Part shown: piece by piece, positions 34,941-45,815 of the stretch
Numbering within the stretch: the first letter of the stretch is position 1
Layout of the letters: each line of letters starts with the position of its first letter
Assembly: GCA_007570785.1 (NCBI GenBank)
Contig: ML661885.1
Span: forward strand, 18,231,119-18,295,118
Length of the DNA: 64,000 bases
Direction: 5' to 3'
Source of the DNA: Antilocapra americana
Taxonomy: Eukaryota > Chordata > Mammalia > Artiodactyla > Antilocapridae
Made by a program: the position numbers and the translations under genes
Notes under the pieces: generated by a model
Database searches by the model: none
What the model was told of the DNA's origin: nothing
Seen by the model: only the letters and a program-made list of their open reading frames with translations

Positions 34941-36774
34941 GAGACAATACACTCGAGTGTACAATGAAGTAGCTTAAAGTCATGTTTAATGTGTTGCTTT
35001 CCTTTTCAGCATGAGCTTGGGAAATTAGAAGCTTCTTTTTAAAAATGCTGTTTTTCAGCATTGGCTAGAAGTAGGAAATGACCGACCACTTTTTAACCCT
35101 ATAAACAAATGTAGACACTGCAGGAGGTTCAGTGCAGAATTGTGAGATGGGACCCTGGCTTGAGGTTTGGGGCCCTGCTCAACTCCTTTGGCACTGGGCC
35201 AGAGGAGATGACAGCCCTGGGGAATTATGGAGTAGCCCATATCCAAGAAAGTGTGGAACACGTCTGGCTGACTCATAAGCTGACACTGCATTGATTGCAG
35301 GAACAACTGCCTGCTTACCCTCCTGCCAATGCAAAAGACTGTCTTCTCTCCCTGCACTCCCACTGAAGAAAGGGGAGATGAGATGAGGAAGACAGATAGG
35401 CTAAATGAACATTATATCATTTTAAGTTTAGCAACTGCACAGAACATAGCCTATTCTATTTAGATAATGCAAAAGATACTGTGCATTCATTTTTGAAAGT
35501 CAGGTGAAAACCATGGTGATAATGATCATGTTTCCATAGTCAAGAAACAATAAATATATAATGAGCAGGTCACATAGAGACTGCCTGGCAGTTTAATTTG
35601 AACTGTGACCTTTTATTATTATTTTTTATCCAACGCACTTTTTACTGAACACATAGCATGGAGTCAATTCTTTCTTTCTTCCTCTCTCACTCTCTTGCTG
35701 CCTCCTATCTTTGAGGAAAAGATATAGTAACCATAAAGATATGCCTTTGCCTTTCTTCCAATAAGAGTTTCAAATCTAGCAGTTCTATTCATGTTATATA
35801 TTAAGAGTAGATGCTTCTTCTATATGCTTTAATCCCTGGTTGATTTAATCATAGGTGCTTTGCTAGGAATGTTATGACTACAGTTAAAAAAAAAATTCAA
35901 ATACTGAGAATTCCTTAAGAGCTAGTCATCCCTACACAATGATCATTTTCTGATTTCCTTGATCTTATGAAGTTTAGCTTTAAAAATATTCTGAAATGGA
36001 TAAGGAATACAATTCTTTTTCCTAAACAAATCAGAAGACAATGAAAGATTGAAGTGACTAAAAGTTTAAGCCCCTTTGCTTCTGCTTTCTTTCTTGTTGT
36101 GTGGTTTTGTTTTATTTTTTGACTTTGTTGCTTTTGATGGCACTGTTTTCTGTCATTAATGCTCTTGCTGACTTTTGTTGTATGCCTGTCCTGAGGGGGA
36201 CTGCCTTTAAAGTAGCTAATATCTTGATGCTGTGTTTGTGTTTATAGAATTGTGGCTCTCCACATCCTCCTTAAGGTTCTGGTTTCTGAAATGTGTTGTT
36301 CCAAGCATCAGTGCACTGCGAACCTTCAGCTGTTCACACAAGGTGAAATGTCACGCGTGTTTCTGGCTCTTGCAGTTTTACAACCAAATAGAGACTCTGC
36401 TCTCTTGTTACTTAAGAGCATGGTATGTTACATGAAAGTGATGACTTAGAACAAATGTTTATAAAACATATCTGATCAGCTGGTGTTATTCAGGGCAGAA
36501 AAGCTGAGCATGAAGCTGGTGCTGTGTGCATCAACACGGCATAAGTTTGAGCAGTTTCTTTGGGCTAATTACTTGAATGTTTATAATATCCTGACAGATT
36601 TTATTCTTTACAGAAGATTTAAAACAGAAAATAGCTCCTAGATGTCCATGGTGAAGATGCTGGGGCCGTGAAAAGGTGAGTGCAGTCATCAGTGGACTGG
36701 TAGGTAAAGAGTAAGCCAATCCCCTGAGATAGGAAGACGGGGCACTGGCTGCAATCCTCTGCATGAGAAGCCAC

Positions 36775-36885
36775 CAGGGAAAACCTTGGACTTTAGAGTC
36801 AGGAAACATGGACTTGATCCTTCGCTCTGTTGCTTCCCAGGCACATAAACTTAAATAAATCATTTGACTCTATCACTCGCAATTC
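36775..36885 (+). mobile_element. MIR core remnant
   Basis: ttggactttagagtcaggaa, acatggacttgatccttcgc and tctgttgcttcccaggcaca follow MIR order. Diverged and short. Confidence 0.6.
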
Positions 36886-37009
36886 AAACTTTTTTTTTTC
36901 CATCCATTTACTCAACAAACATCAACTGGACTCCTGTTCACACCAGCTAGGTACTAAAAAGTGAACTGAGGGGTTACAAGTTAGAAACGCATGGGCCTCA
37001 TCTTCAAAC

Positions 37010-37205
37010 AATGAAAGCAGCTAGTATGTGCACCAGGCACTATGTAAATGCTTTCTACTATTTGATATTTATCAGGTTTAATCCTGGGAGCATTTATCCT
37101 GAGTATGAAGGGTGATACCAAACCTTAAAATGATTAAACAGACTCAAGAGAGACAAGACCTGAACACAGGTCCATCTGATGCTGAATTTGCTGCTCAAGA
37201 TTTTG
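37010..37205 (+). mobile_element. MIR-like remnant
   Basis: gtgcaccaggcactatgtaa, atgctttctactatttgata, tttaatcctgggagc and gacctgaacacaggtccatc match a plus-strand MIR in order. Confidence 0.62.
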
Positions 37206-39699
37206 TGCAGAATCTTAAAGAAATTTTTCTTTTAACATTTTACAAGATTTTAGTGAGGGTCAAATGAGGAAAGTCATGTGTGACATAAAGTGTTCTTAAC
37301 TGTAATATACTATGCAAATATCTATTGATATTACTGTTAACATGAAAATAACAAAGATTTTTGCTCCATTACTTTGTCTTAATAATACTCATTCAGATCA
37401 TTTGGACCATCCCAGGTAAATGCTATCCACACACAAAACACAAAGTTCTATCAGTGTTTCTAAGCCAGTTGTATGTGGCTCCTCAGTGAATATTAAACAA
37501 ATACAAATCCAAGTTTGTACATTTTTCTACATATGAAAGTTTCTGGAAAGCACACGTCTACTGTTTACATTAGACCTGGAACATCTTATTAATTTTTTAT
37601 GTATTTTAGGTTTATTCACCAATTAAGCAAGAATAATGACATTAGTATAGCACCTGCAGACCTTACAAATGTAAAAGTTTTTTCAATTCAACCAGAATAT
37701 TGATGCCATGTAACGCTGAATTTTCATCATACACACAATTTGTATATTTTTATCCCAAACCAGGGCTTTAAAAGCAAGACATAAAAGGTTAAGGAAAGCA
37801 AATGAAAATAAATGAACACAAAAAGCCCTCCATCTCTCAGCTTTGCCTTCTTTACACCATTTCTACTATTTTGTGTACCTTTAATAGAACAATGTGATTT
37901 TATGAATCAATTTGTATTACTAATACAATACAAGTTGATTACTCAACTTGAAGGAAGGTTTGTCAAAATTTGGTGTGTCATTTTTCAATTTCTCACATAC
38001 AGTTAGTAAATGTAATTACCTGAAGCTCTTTACATGAAGAAGAACATTCAATGAAGGGAATTTTTATTTTTATAGTAACAACATAACTTGTTAAAAGGAA
38101 TAAAGTGAATTGCATGATAGTTTTTTAATTGTTATTTAATTGTTATCCACTGACAAAGATAAAGTTTGATTACTGGGATCTTGATTAAAGAAACTCATTA
38201 AAGGTTTAAGGATGAATGGTAGGTAAGAAATTTAATTTTTTGGCATACATTTTTTTAAAACTAAAGAAAAATAATATTTTTTGGAAGAGAACAAATGTTG
38301 ACCCTTGAAAATAAAATGAGAGGATTTTAGTGGCTGCTAAAACTAAAAAAAAAAAATCTCAAATTTTTATTAAAGTCATAATTAGCTTTATCTCCAAAAA
38401 GTATCTTTTTCAAAAACAATTTTTATTGGGATATATTATCTAATTAGCAACATTTAAACTTGTATTTCTTTTAAATATTTTCAAATGACCCAAATTTTGT
38501 AATACAAAGTTAATGGTTGTACATGTTATGGCTTTTAGGTAAGTTCTAAAAGAGTTTTACACCATGTTAAAAGCATACGTTATTAAGGATGGAATGCATT
38601 TCAGTCAATATTATAATAAATTGCATACAAATATTGAATTAAAATTTTAACTCTACTCAACCAATGTAAACATGGGAGACTGGCCTTTATGTGTATCATG
38701 CTTTAAAGTGTGAGGTTAATGGATTTTTTAAAGTGCACATTGGAAATTTCTTCACTGAAGAATGGGATATTTATAAACATTTTCCTTGAATTCAGTTCAG
38801 TTTTATTTCCTTTATTTTTTTCAAACCAGTGATTGGAAAGTTTGCCCAAATTTTTCTTTATGTTGATCATAGCACCAGATATGTTTAAATAATTAAGTAC
38901 TTACCATCTCTCATTCATAATAAAGCACACAAATGTTGCATATGTTTATAGGAAATTTAACATTAAACAACACTAAAATAATGTTGTTATACTTTTTTTG
39001 GCAATAAAGAGAACCTTGGAAACTGAAGATTTTGTTTTATATGCTACTATTCTCGATTTCAAACACAACACCAGCATAGGAAGGTTAGAGTGAAGCAATG
39101 ACAACCTTTTCAAAGATTGCATCACTCAGCTTAGTGATGATGCAGGCTTACTTTTTCTAACAAACTTGCACAGATATCATTTTAGGTTTATTAAGGACAA
39201 ATTGGATTATGATTTGAGCTGATAATAATTAATGACATTTTCAGATGAGTACATAGAAAGCGTTCAATTCATCTAGGGACACAGGGAGGTTCTGTCCAAT
39301 TAGAGATTTTCCTGTTTAGGTAACAACCAAAAAAAATCATTTTACAGGAATAGTACTCCCATTCTCTAATAGAGTGATTAAGTATAGGCTTTTAGAACTT
39401 ATTTACCATCAGCACAATCATTAACATGTAAATTTATTAAAATGATTACAATGGTCGCTTACTTCCAAAACAATGAAATAAATCTGCAACAGCTTCGAAG
39501 GCTGTGTAGGGTTTTATGACACAGTAAAGACTGTTATATTTAATTTCACTGTGTTTCCACAATTAAAGACACATATACACGTAATCTTTAATATTGAAAA
39601 TTAGCTACTAAATATGCATGTATTTGTTTAACAGTGTGTCTTTTTAAAGAAAACTCATATATTAAGTATGACCTATCAGATAAAATTTATGAAAATTTA

Positions 39700-40400
39700 C
39701 AGATTACCTAAAATGCTAGAAGTTAATTATAGTCTGCTTTCCCCGGCATGTCAGCTTGATTAAATTTGGAGTTTGGAGATGAATTGGCCCAAATTCATTA
39801 GTGTTCCCTGGGTGCAGATGTTGGTCAAGGTCGAGCAAAGCATGGTGACTCTAACGTTAGAGAGGAAGGGGGGAAGGGATTCCAAAGAAGGTACACTCTT
39901 AAAGGGTCTGGGGTTGCAGCTAGAAACTTTGATACTTTTTAACTTAATAAATCTTGACAGCCTAATCATGGCTAAGCCTTTGCCGTGTTATTGGTACAGA
40001 TGGCAAAGCTCGACATATTTAAAGTGATCTCAGCAGCTAGTAGTAAGAGAACGCTGAATCCAAATGCAGGGCTGGACTCGAGGAGAAAGTGAGAGAAAGG
40101 AGGATAAAAAGCTACACAGCATTTCCATCTCCTGACATCTCCAACAGCCTCAGATAGAAAATATGATAAGGCTCCTGCTGAGCTAATAAGCCCAACAAAT
40201 GTCTGTGTCCGTGAAGTAGATGAAGTGGGATCAAGCCGAGGGAGCTGCTGTATGAAAATAAGCCAGCGCCCAGGGTATAATGGCACTAGAGAAAGCTACA
40301 AGGTCAGGCTGATGACAGAGACACCAGTTAAGGAGAGACCCCATCAGTAAGAAGGTTTGCCTGCTGGATCAAAGACAGGACCATTAAAATCAAATGAAGT
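39700..40400. promoter_or_regulatory. Candidate conserved non-coding element at the block's right end
   Basis: Non-repetitive, moderately GC sequence rich in complex words (ttccccggcatgtcagcttg, aggtcaggctgatgacagag) with cagatgg E-box-type and gataagg GATA-type words. Minus frame 39,972-40,286 (104 codons) and plus frame 39,773-40,027 have no recognised domain. Regulatory role is an inference only. Confidence 0.3.
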
Positions 40401-40828
40401 ATCTATTTAAAGGAGGGAAGAAAAGAAGAAAACAAAAACCCTCTATTAGAATGTTTTTTGTTTTATTTATTTATTTATTTTTACTGCATCCTTTTGTTTA
40501 TTTACAGACTGCCTATCAGAGCAAAAACTAGAATATTGGGCTGGGAAAGGGATAATTGAGATTGGACGTGCACTTCACGATGCTGTTAAATGTGCTGGGC
40601 CTGCTCTGCAATTTTAGTGGATTCACAACTTACCCTGAGCCTAATTTGTTTAGTCCAGCTCTGTATCAGGAAAACAGAATAATGACTGCTGCCTCATAAT
40701 CCTCCAGTTTTCCAAGGGAAGAAAGATTGCCACGTGAAACACAGATTCTTCCTCAGCTTCTCAGTTTTTCTGTCTCCCTTTTAGATAGAGAATGTACTCA
40801 TTCATTCTTTTTAATAATTATAAGCTGT

Positions 40829-41375
40829 TATTTTTAATTGATTGATGATTGCTTTACAATATTGGTTTGATTTCTGTCATGCATCAACATGAATCAGCTA
40901 TAGGTGTACATATGTCCCCTCCCTCTTGAATCTGCCTCCCACCTCCCACCCTTTTCCACTCCTCTAGGTTGTTATAGAGCCACTATCTGAGTTCCCTGAG
41001 TCATAGAGCAAATTTGCATTGTCTATCTATTTTACATATGTTAGTGTATATGTTTCCACGCTACTCTCTCCATTCATCTCACCCTCTCTTTCTTCTCCCC
41101 CACCCTTGTCCATAAGTCTGTTCTCTATGTCTGTATCTCCACTGCTGCCCTGTGAATAGGTTCATCAGTACCATCTTTCTAGGTTCCAGATATATATGCA
41201 TTAATATAAGATATTTGTTTTTCCTCTTTCTGATTTACTTCACTCTGTATAATAGGCTCTAGGTTCATCCACCTTGTCAGAACAGACTCAAATGTGTTCC
41301 TTTTTATGGCTAAGTAGTATCCCATTGTATGTATGTGCCACAACTTCTTCAGGAATGTATTCATTTAATCTTAGT
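40829..41375 (-). mobile_element. L1 LINE 3' end, minus strand
   Basis: Reads as a reversed bovine-type L1 3' UTR (tgctttacaatattggtttg, catgcatcaacatgaatcag, cccctccctcttgaatctgc) and the end of ORF2: on the minus strand 41364-41179 encodes LWHIHTMGYYLAIKRNTFE and ends shortly after LEPIIQSEVNQKEEKQ. 5'-truncated, about 550 bp. It marks the right edge of the transposon-poor block. Confidence 0.92.
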
Positions 41376-41648
41376 GTGAAGTAATATATTTTTCAGTAAA
41401 ATAAAGCATTGACTGCTGCTGAAATTATGTAACTCAGAACATCAGATCTGACACAGTACCATAAAAGGCAGCCAACATGCTTGGACTCTGATGGTGTCCC
41501 TATCTAGGATGACAAATCTCCCAATTTTTCCAGAACGATTCCTATTTTAGAACTGCAAGCTCAATGTCCCTCAAAACCTCTCAGTGCTCACTAAACTACC
41601 ATGGCAAGCAGTATTTTGAGGAAAAGCTAGAGTCTATTGTGTGGTAAA

Positions 41649-41850
41649 CCTGGCTGGGTCTAGGAGCAAAAACCTTCCTGGCAATGCAGGAGACACAAGA
41701 TACTTGGTTCACTCTCTGGGTTGAAAAGATCCACTGGAGAAGAGCATGGCAAACCACTCTAGTGTTCTTGCCTGGAGAATCCCATGGACTGAGGAACCTG
41801 GCTGTCTACAGACCACAGGGTCACAGAGCTGAACATGACTGACATGACAT
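41649..41850 (+). mobile_element. Bov-tA SINE, diverged head
   Basis: The tRNA-like head is poorly preserved (ctggctgggtctaggagcaa), then gaaaagatccactggagaag, tagtgttcttgcctggagaa and gagctgaacatgactgacat are clear. First SINE after the SINE-free stretch. Confidence 0.88.
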
Positions 41851-42716
41851 ATTATACCAGAGGCAAAGTGTGTAAAGAATAGCTAGTCATCAGACAGACA
41901 GGCCAGCTGAAGAAACGTTTATAGGAGACTATGATCCTGATTGATTGTCACTTTGATCCAATTAGCTTTATCATTCCCAACTTTTCCCATTGCTTCTTGA
42001 AGCCACTACTTCTTATATAAACACTCACACGTGAAGTGGAGAACAAAAAAGGTATCTATAATTCCCTAATGCTTCAAATGATCCACACTTACCTTAAAAC
42101 CACCTTGGAAAGTTCACAGAGCAGCTAATTCATTCTGCAGCCCACCGTCCAGGTCAACGGAAACATCCACCAATTAGCAGACAGTGAAAATGCTTTTCTT
42201 CAGGCTTATGGCAACGAAAATTAGCACATTGAAATAATACTTAAGAATCTCCCTTTTCAGATTTAGGGATAGTTTTGAATAATCTTCAGGATTTTTTTTT
42301 ACTTGCTTAATAATTAGACTATGCTAGAAATTTCAAAAGTATGTAAAATTGCTATGTTAATTCTTAACAGATAATGTCAATTTCATAATATCTGTGATGT
42401 CTTGTTAAAAGGGTGAAAAACGTTTATACACCATGTGAGGGAGTTCATTAAACATGTAACAAAGCTCTGAAGTTCTGACAGCTTTACCATGAAAGATCGA
42501 ATTGGGTACACTCTTAGCACTTTTTAAAATCCAGCATTTGGGTGTAGTTCTAAAATAGCATGCCATTGGTCTTATAAATATAAAATTTACAACTTTAAGA
42601 TGATTATGATGAAGGTGATGAACAGGTGAAATTCCCAATAGTTGGCTTTGAACAATTTTTAATATTTTTCTCAAGCTATAATTAATATCAAGAAAAAAGG
42701 CAAAAAGACTGTTGCA
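41851..42716. other. Unassigned non-coding sequence
   Basis: No gene or repeat was recognised. A minus frame of 89 codons (42405-42674) is without motif. Confidence 0.5.
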
Positions 42717-42733
42717 TTCACTTTTTTCAGTTT

Positions 42734-42932
42734 GGACTTCCCTGGTGGCTCAGAGGGTAAAGCGCCTGCCTGCAGTGTGGGATACCTGTATTCAATCCCC
42801 GGGTCAGAAAGATCCCCTGGAGAAGGAAATGGCAACCCACTCCTGTACTTTCTCCTGGAAAATTCCACAGACAGAGGAGCCTGGGTACCCTACAGCCCAT
42901 GGAATCTCAAAGAGTCGCACACGATGAGCAAC
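42734..42932 (+). mobile_element. Bov-tA SINE with long target duplication
   Basis: Full element from ggacttccctggtggctcag to cgcacacgatgagcaa. Flanks ttcacttttttcagttt (42717-42733) and the same word with three more T (42933-42952) are a target duplication differing only in T-run length. Confidence 0.94.
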
Positions 42933-42952
42933 TTCACTTTTTTTTTCAGTTT

Positions 42953-43847
42953 AGCTTATTATTATAAAAAGTTAAGCACAATGAAACTGATTTCCAATCA
43001 CATAAGAAATAAATTCAAATGACTAATCTTTAAACATTACGCTGTTGTTTGAAAGAAAAGAGTTTCTAATTCCAAATGTTCTTGCTGAACTCATTTCAAG
43101 ATTGCTAAAGACAGGCTCCCTGTGTTAGTCTAATATTGAAAGGATGATCCATCAGTTTTCTTCTAGCTGTACAGTTCCAAGATTCTGAGATCTTCCATCC
43201 AGGTTATGCATGAAAGTAAGATCTGCCCATAAGAGTGGGTATAGAACCCTTAACCTACTTCTTGACATTTTATACATTCTACCTAACTCATTCTGTGCAA
43301 AATGGTTTTTGTTTTAGGAAAGCAAAAGAAGTAGTAAATGTTTCCTGGGATAAAGAAAGATTAGCACTGACATTGCCACCAGTGGTACTGAGAAAGATAA
43401 AGAAAGACTTTAATAATTCAAGTGTTTAATAAGTAGAGAGCACCATGCAGATAGTACTATTAGCTTAGTTGAAAGAGATGCTATGGGTAAAAGTGATAAG
43501 CAAAAGCAATAGCATTAAGATTTCATTTGGTACACAGATCAGGAACAGTACATATATTTAGAGTGTCTTGAAGGGATACAGACTTTTCTGATGTAATTTC
43601 TAGCTATTCATCTTAAACTAGTATTGATAGAATGTCTTCTTGTTTACAGAAATGTTTTTCTGATGACAGTTATAAGTACTATGAGTTTGGATTTTATAAA
43701 TAAATAAGAAACATTAAGTTATTTCATTTCAAGACATTATGAATAGCTCATTATTAGTTTTATCAAGTGTTTTAAGTTGAAATTAATAGTCTTAAAAACT
43801 GCTTTAGATTTGTCCTCTAGTGTATTTTTACATTATAATAAATATGG
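42953..43847. other. Unassigned non-coding sequence
   Basis: AT-rich; no gene or repeat assigned. Confidence 0.5.
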
Positions 43848-43860
43848 AAAATACATAATT

Positions 43861-44674
43861 CAGTTCAATTCGGTTCAGTTGCTCAGTCATGTCCAACTCT
43901 TTGCGACCCTATGAACTGCAGCATGCCAGGACTCCCTGTCCATCACCAACTCCCAGAGTTTATCCAAACTCATGTCCATCGAGTCAGTGATGCCATCCAG
44001 CCATCTGCCGTCCCCTTCTCCTCCTGCCCCCAATCCTTCCCAGCATTAGGATCTTTTCCAATGAGTCAACTCTTGGCATGAGGTGGCCAAAGTATTCGAG
44101 TTTCAGCTTCAACATCAGTCCTTCCAATGAACATCCAGGACTGATCTTTAGGATGGACTAGTTGGATCTCCTTGTAGTCCAAGGGACTCTTAAGAGTCTT
44201 TTCCAACACCACCATTCAAAAACATCAATTCTTCGGTGCTCAGCTTTTTTCACAGTCCAACTCTCACATCCATACATGACTACTGGAAAAACCATAGCCT
44301 TGACTAGATGGACCTTTGTTGGCAAAGTAATGTCTCTGCTTTTAATATGCTATATTGGTGGCTGCGCTTTGCTGGAGCCACCTTGAAGAGATACCCCACG
44401 TCCAAGGTAAGAGAAACCCAAGTAAGACGGTAGGTATTGTGAGAGGGCATCAGAGGGCAGACACACTGAAATCATAATCGCAGAAAACTAGCAATCTGAT
44501 CACATGGACCACAACCTTGTCTAACTCAATGAAACTAAGCCATGCCATGTGGGGCCACCCAAGACAGACAGATCATAGTGGAGAGGTCTGACAGGATGTG
44601 GTCCACTGGAAGAGGGAATGGCAAACCACTTCAGTATTCTTGCCTTGAGAACCCCATGAACAGTGCGAAAAGGC
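43861..44674 (-). mobile_element. BovB LINE copy with inverted 5' segment
   Basis: The left part (43861 to about 44352) is reversed BovB 3' sequence (gctcagtcatgtccaactct through tgactagatggacctttgtt). It then switches abruptly at about 44353 to BovB 5'-region sequence in plus orientation (44356-44674), skipping most of ORF2. The composite lies between aaaatacataatt (43848-43860) and aaaatatataatt (44675-44687), 12 of 13 identical, so it is one insertion. The 5' segment's end overlaps the target by aaaat, the microhomology expected if the target strand primed on the RNA. Confidence 0.87.
44356..44674 (+). mobile_element. Inverted BovB 5'-region segment
   Basis: Starts ggctgcgctttgctggagcc, followed by gagataccccacgtcc, gagagggcatcagagggcag, ggtctgacaggatgtggtcc and ccatgaacagtgcgaaaagg. 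This is the region upstream of the endonuclease domain in full-length BovB, here sense on plus while the 3' part of the same copy is on minus. Confidence 0.85.
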
Positions 44675-44687
44675 AAAATATATAATT

Positions 44688-45157
44688 AAGCTTACACTAA
44701 AAAAACAAAAAAAAGAAATCTGGAAACTATTCTTGTAACAGTTGCTCAGGACTTAAATTCTGAAATCAAGAACAGGGTCAAATCCTACCTATGGAACTGA
44801 CTGAGCAAGTTTAAATTCACTCATCCTCAGATTTCCTATCTAGAAAATGAAACTTAATAAGGCTGCACATTTTAAAAGGAGTGTGGAAATGTAAAATATA
44901 TGTTTGATGTTAAACAGCATACTTCTTTAAGGCAGAGACTAGTCATTTTGCAACTTTTTGAATTCAGGTAACACTGAAAGCAGAAGCAGAAAAAAAAAAA
45001 AGTAACCAACACAAGCTTTTTGAAAAATAAAATTCTTCCTCTTAAAATGAAACTTTTGAGAACATTGGATTAATCATTTCTCCAATTCCTCAAACTTGTT
45101 GGCTTTCCCAACTTTCTCATCCTTCTCAAAGGTATCAATAATTTCCCCTGGGTGGAG
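44688..45157. other. Unassigned sequence with coding-like minus frame
   Basis: A run of A occurs at about 44,990. On the minus strand 45160-45074 reads HPGEIIDTFEKDEKVGKANK and ends at a stop, with charged, coding-like composition; it is cut at its 5' side by a SINE. I do not recognise the protein; it may be a processed-pseudogene scrap or chance. Confidence 0.3.
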
Positions 45158-45168
45158 TCTGCCTTTTC

Positions 45169-45440
45169 TTTTCATTTTTTTGGCTGTGCTGAGTCTTTGT
45201 TGCTGCACTGGGCTTTCTCTAGCTGCAGAGAATGGGGGCCTCTCTCTAGTGGGGGTGCACAGGCTTCTCATGGGGCTAGCTCCTCTGGTCGTGGAGCACT
45301 GGCTCTAGGTGTGAGGGCTCAGCAGCTGCAGCTGCCCCAAGGCATGTGGGATCCTCCCAGAACAGGGATGGAATAGAGATCAAACCAGCATCCCCCACGC
45401 TGCAAGGGGGATTCCTACCACCAAACCACCAGGGAAGCCC
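45169..45440 (-). mobile_element. CHR-type SINE, minus strand
   Basis: Begins with a T run then tggctgtgctgagtctttgt and gctgcactgggctttctcta, and ends with the reversed head accaccaaaccaccagggaa. Flanks tctgccttttc (45158-45168) and tctggcttttc (45445-45455) match at 10 of 11. About 270 bp, full length. Confidence 0.9.
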
Positions 45441-45467
45441 AGATTCTGGCTTTTCATGTATTCCTAT

Positions 45468-45815
45468 TTATCCCAATCCTCCTTGCTTTCTCTCTCCTTC
45501 TCCTCTCCCCCTGCTATGACCACCAATCACCATCATCACCACCATTATCATACAAAAAGATGCCTTAGTGGGCTCACCCAATAGTAAAGTCCAGGGATCT
45601 GTCTCTTCAGGAATAGGTGGATCAAAGAAGGCAGACAAGGTCTTCAAGCAGGTTCTTTCACCCTCTCTCAACTCTGTGTCATCTTGATTTCTTAGGAGGT
45701 CCTCCAGAGCTGTTGGTAAAAGGGTCCAGAAAGGCTCACTGCATGCTGTCAGCCTAATTTTCCCTTTTTGCCTGTCTCCTAACTTATCTATTTCTCTCTT
45801 TACCTCATCTTTCAT
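45468..45815 (-). other. 115-codon open frame, unidentified
   Basis: The longest open frame outside recognised transposons. It reads RLTACSEPFWTLLPTALEDL and FFDPPIPEETDPWTLLLGEP in the middle, then degenerates into a GGT/GAT-rich stretch (histidine/methionine-valine codons from a simple repeat). No domain, no plausible upstream exon context and no recognised homologue. A chance frame is the default; a pseudogene or ERV scrap is possible. Confidence 0.2.

Larger units (their letters stand above)
28426..40828. other. 12.4-kb block without lineage-specific transposons
   Basis: No Bov-tA/Bov-A, CHR, BovB, L1 or LTR insertion was recognised; only MIR-type ancient remnants occur (about 29,435-29,560; 36,775-36,885; 37,010-37,205). 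There is no coding signal; the longest open frames (102-110 codons, minus strand) lack motifs. Long exclusion of insertions is a known property of some conserved regulatory domains, so this block is the best candidate for cis-regulatory sequence here. Conservation itself cannot be seen from one genome. Confidence 0.6.

Noticed and set aside
35055..35363. 102-codon minus-strand frame in the transposon-free block
   Set aside because: No domain, no codon pattern I can defend, and no flanking exon signals; frames of this length occur by chance.
39972..40286. 104-codon minus-strand frame near a candidate regulatory element
   Set aside because: No recognised motif; overlapping frames on both strands suggest non-coding complex sequence.
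45468..45815. Host gene exon on the minus strand ending at a GT after LLGEP
   Set aside because: A potential splice donor exists, but there is no supporting acceptor, neighbouring exon or recognised protein, and part of the frame is simple repeat. Kept only as an unidentified frame.
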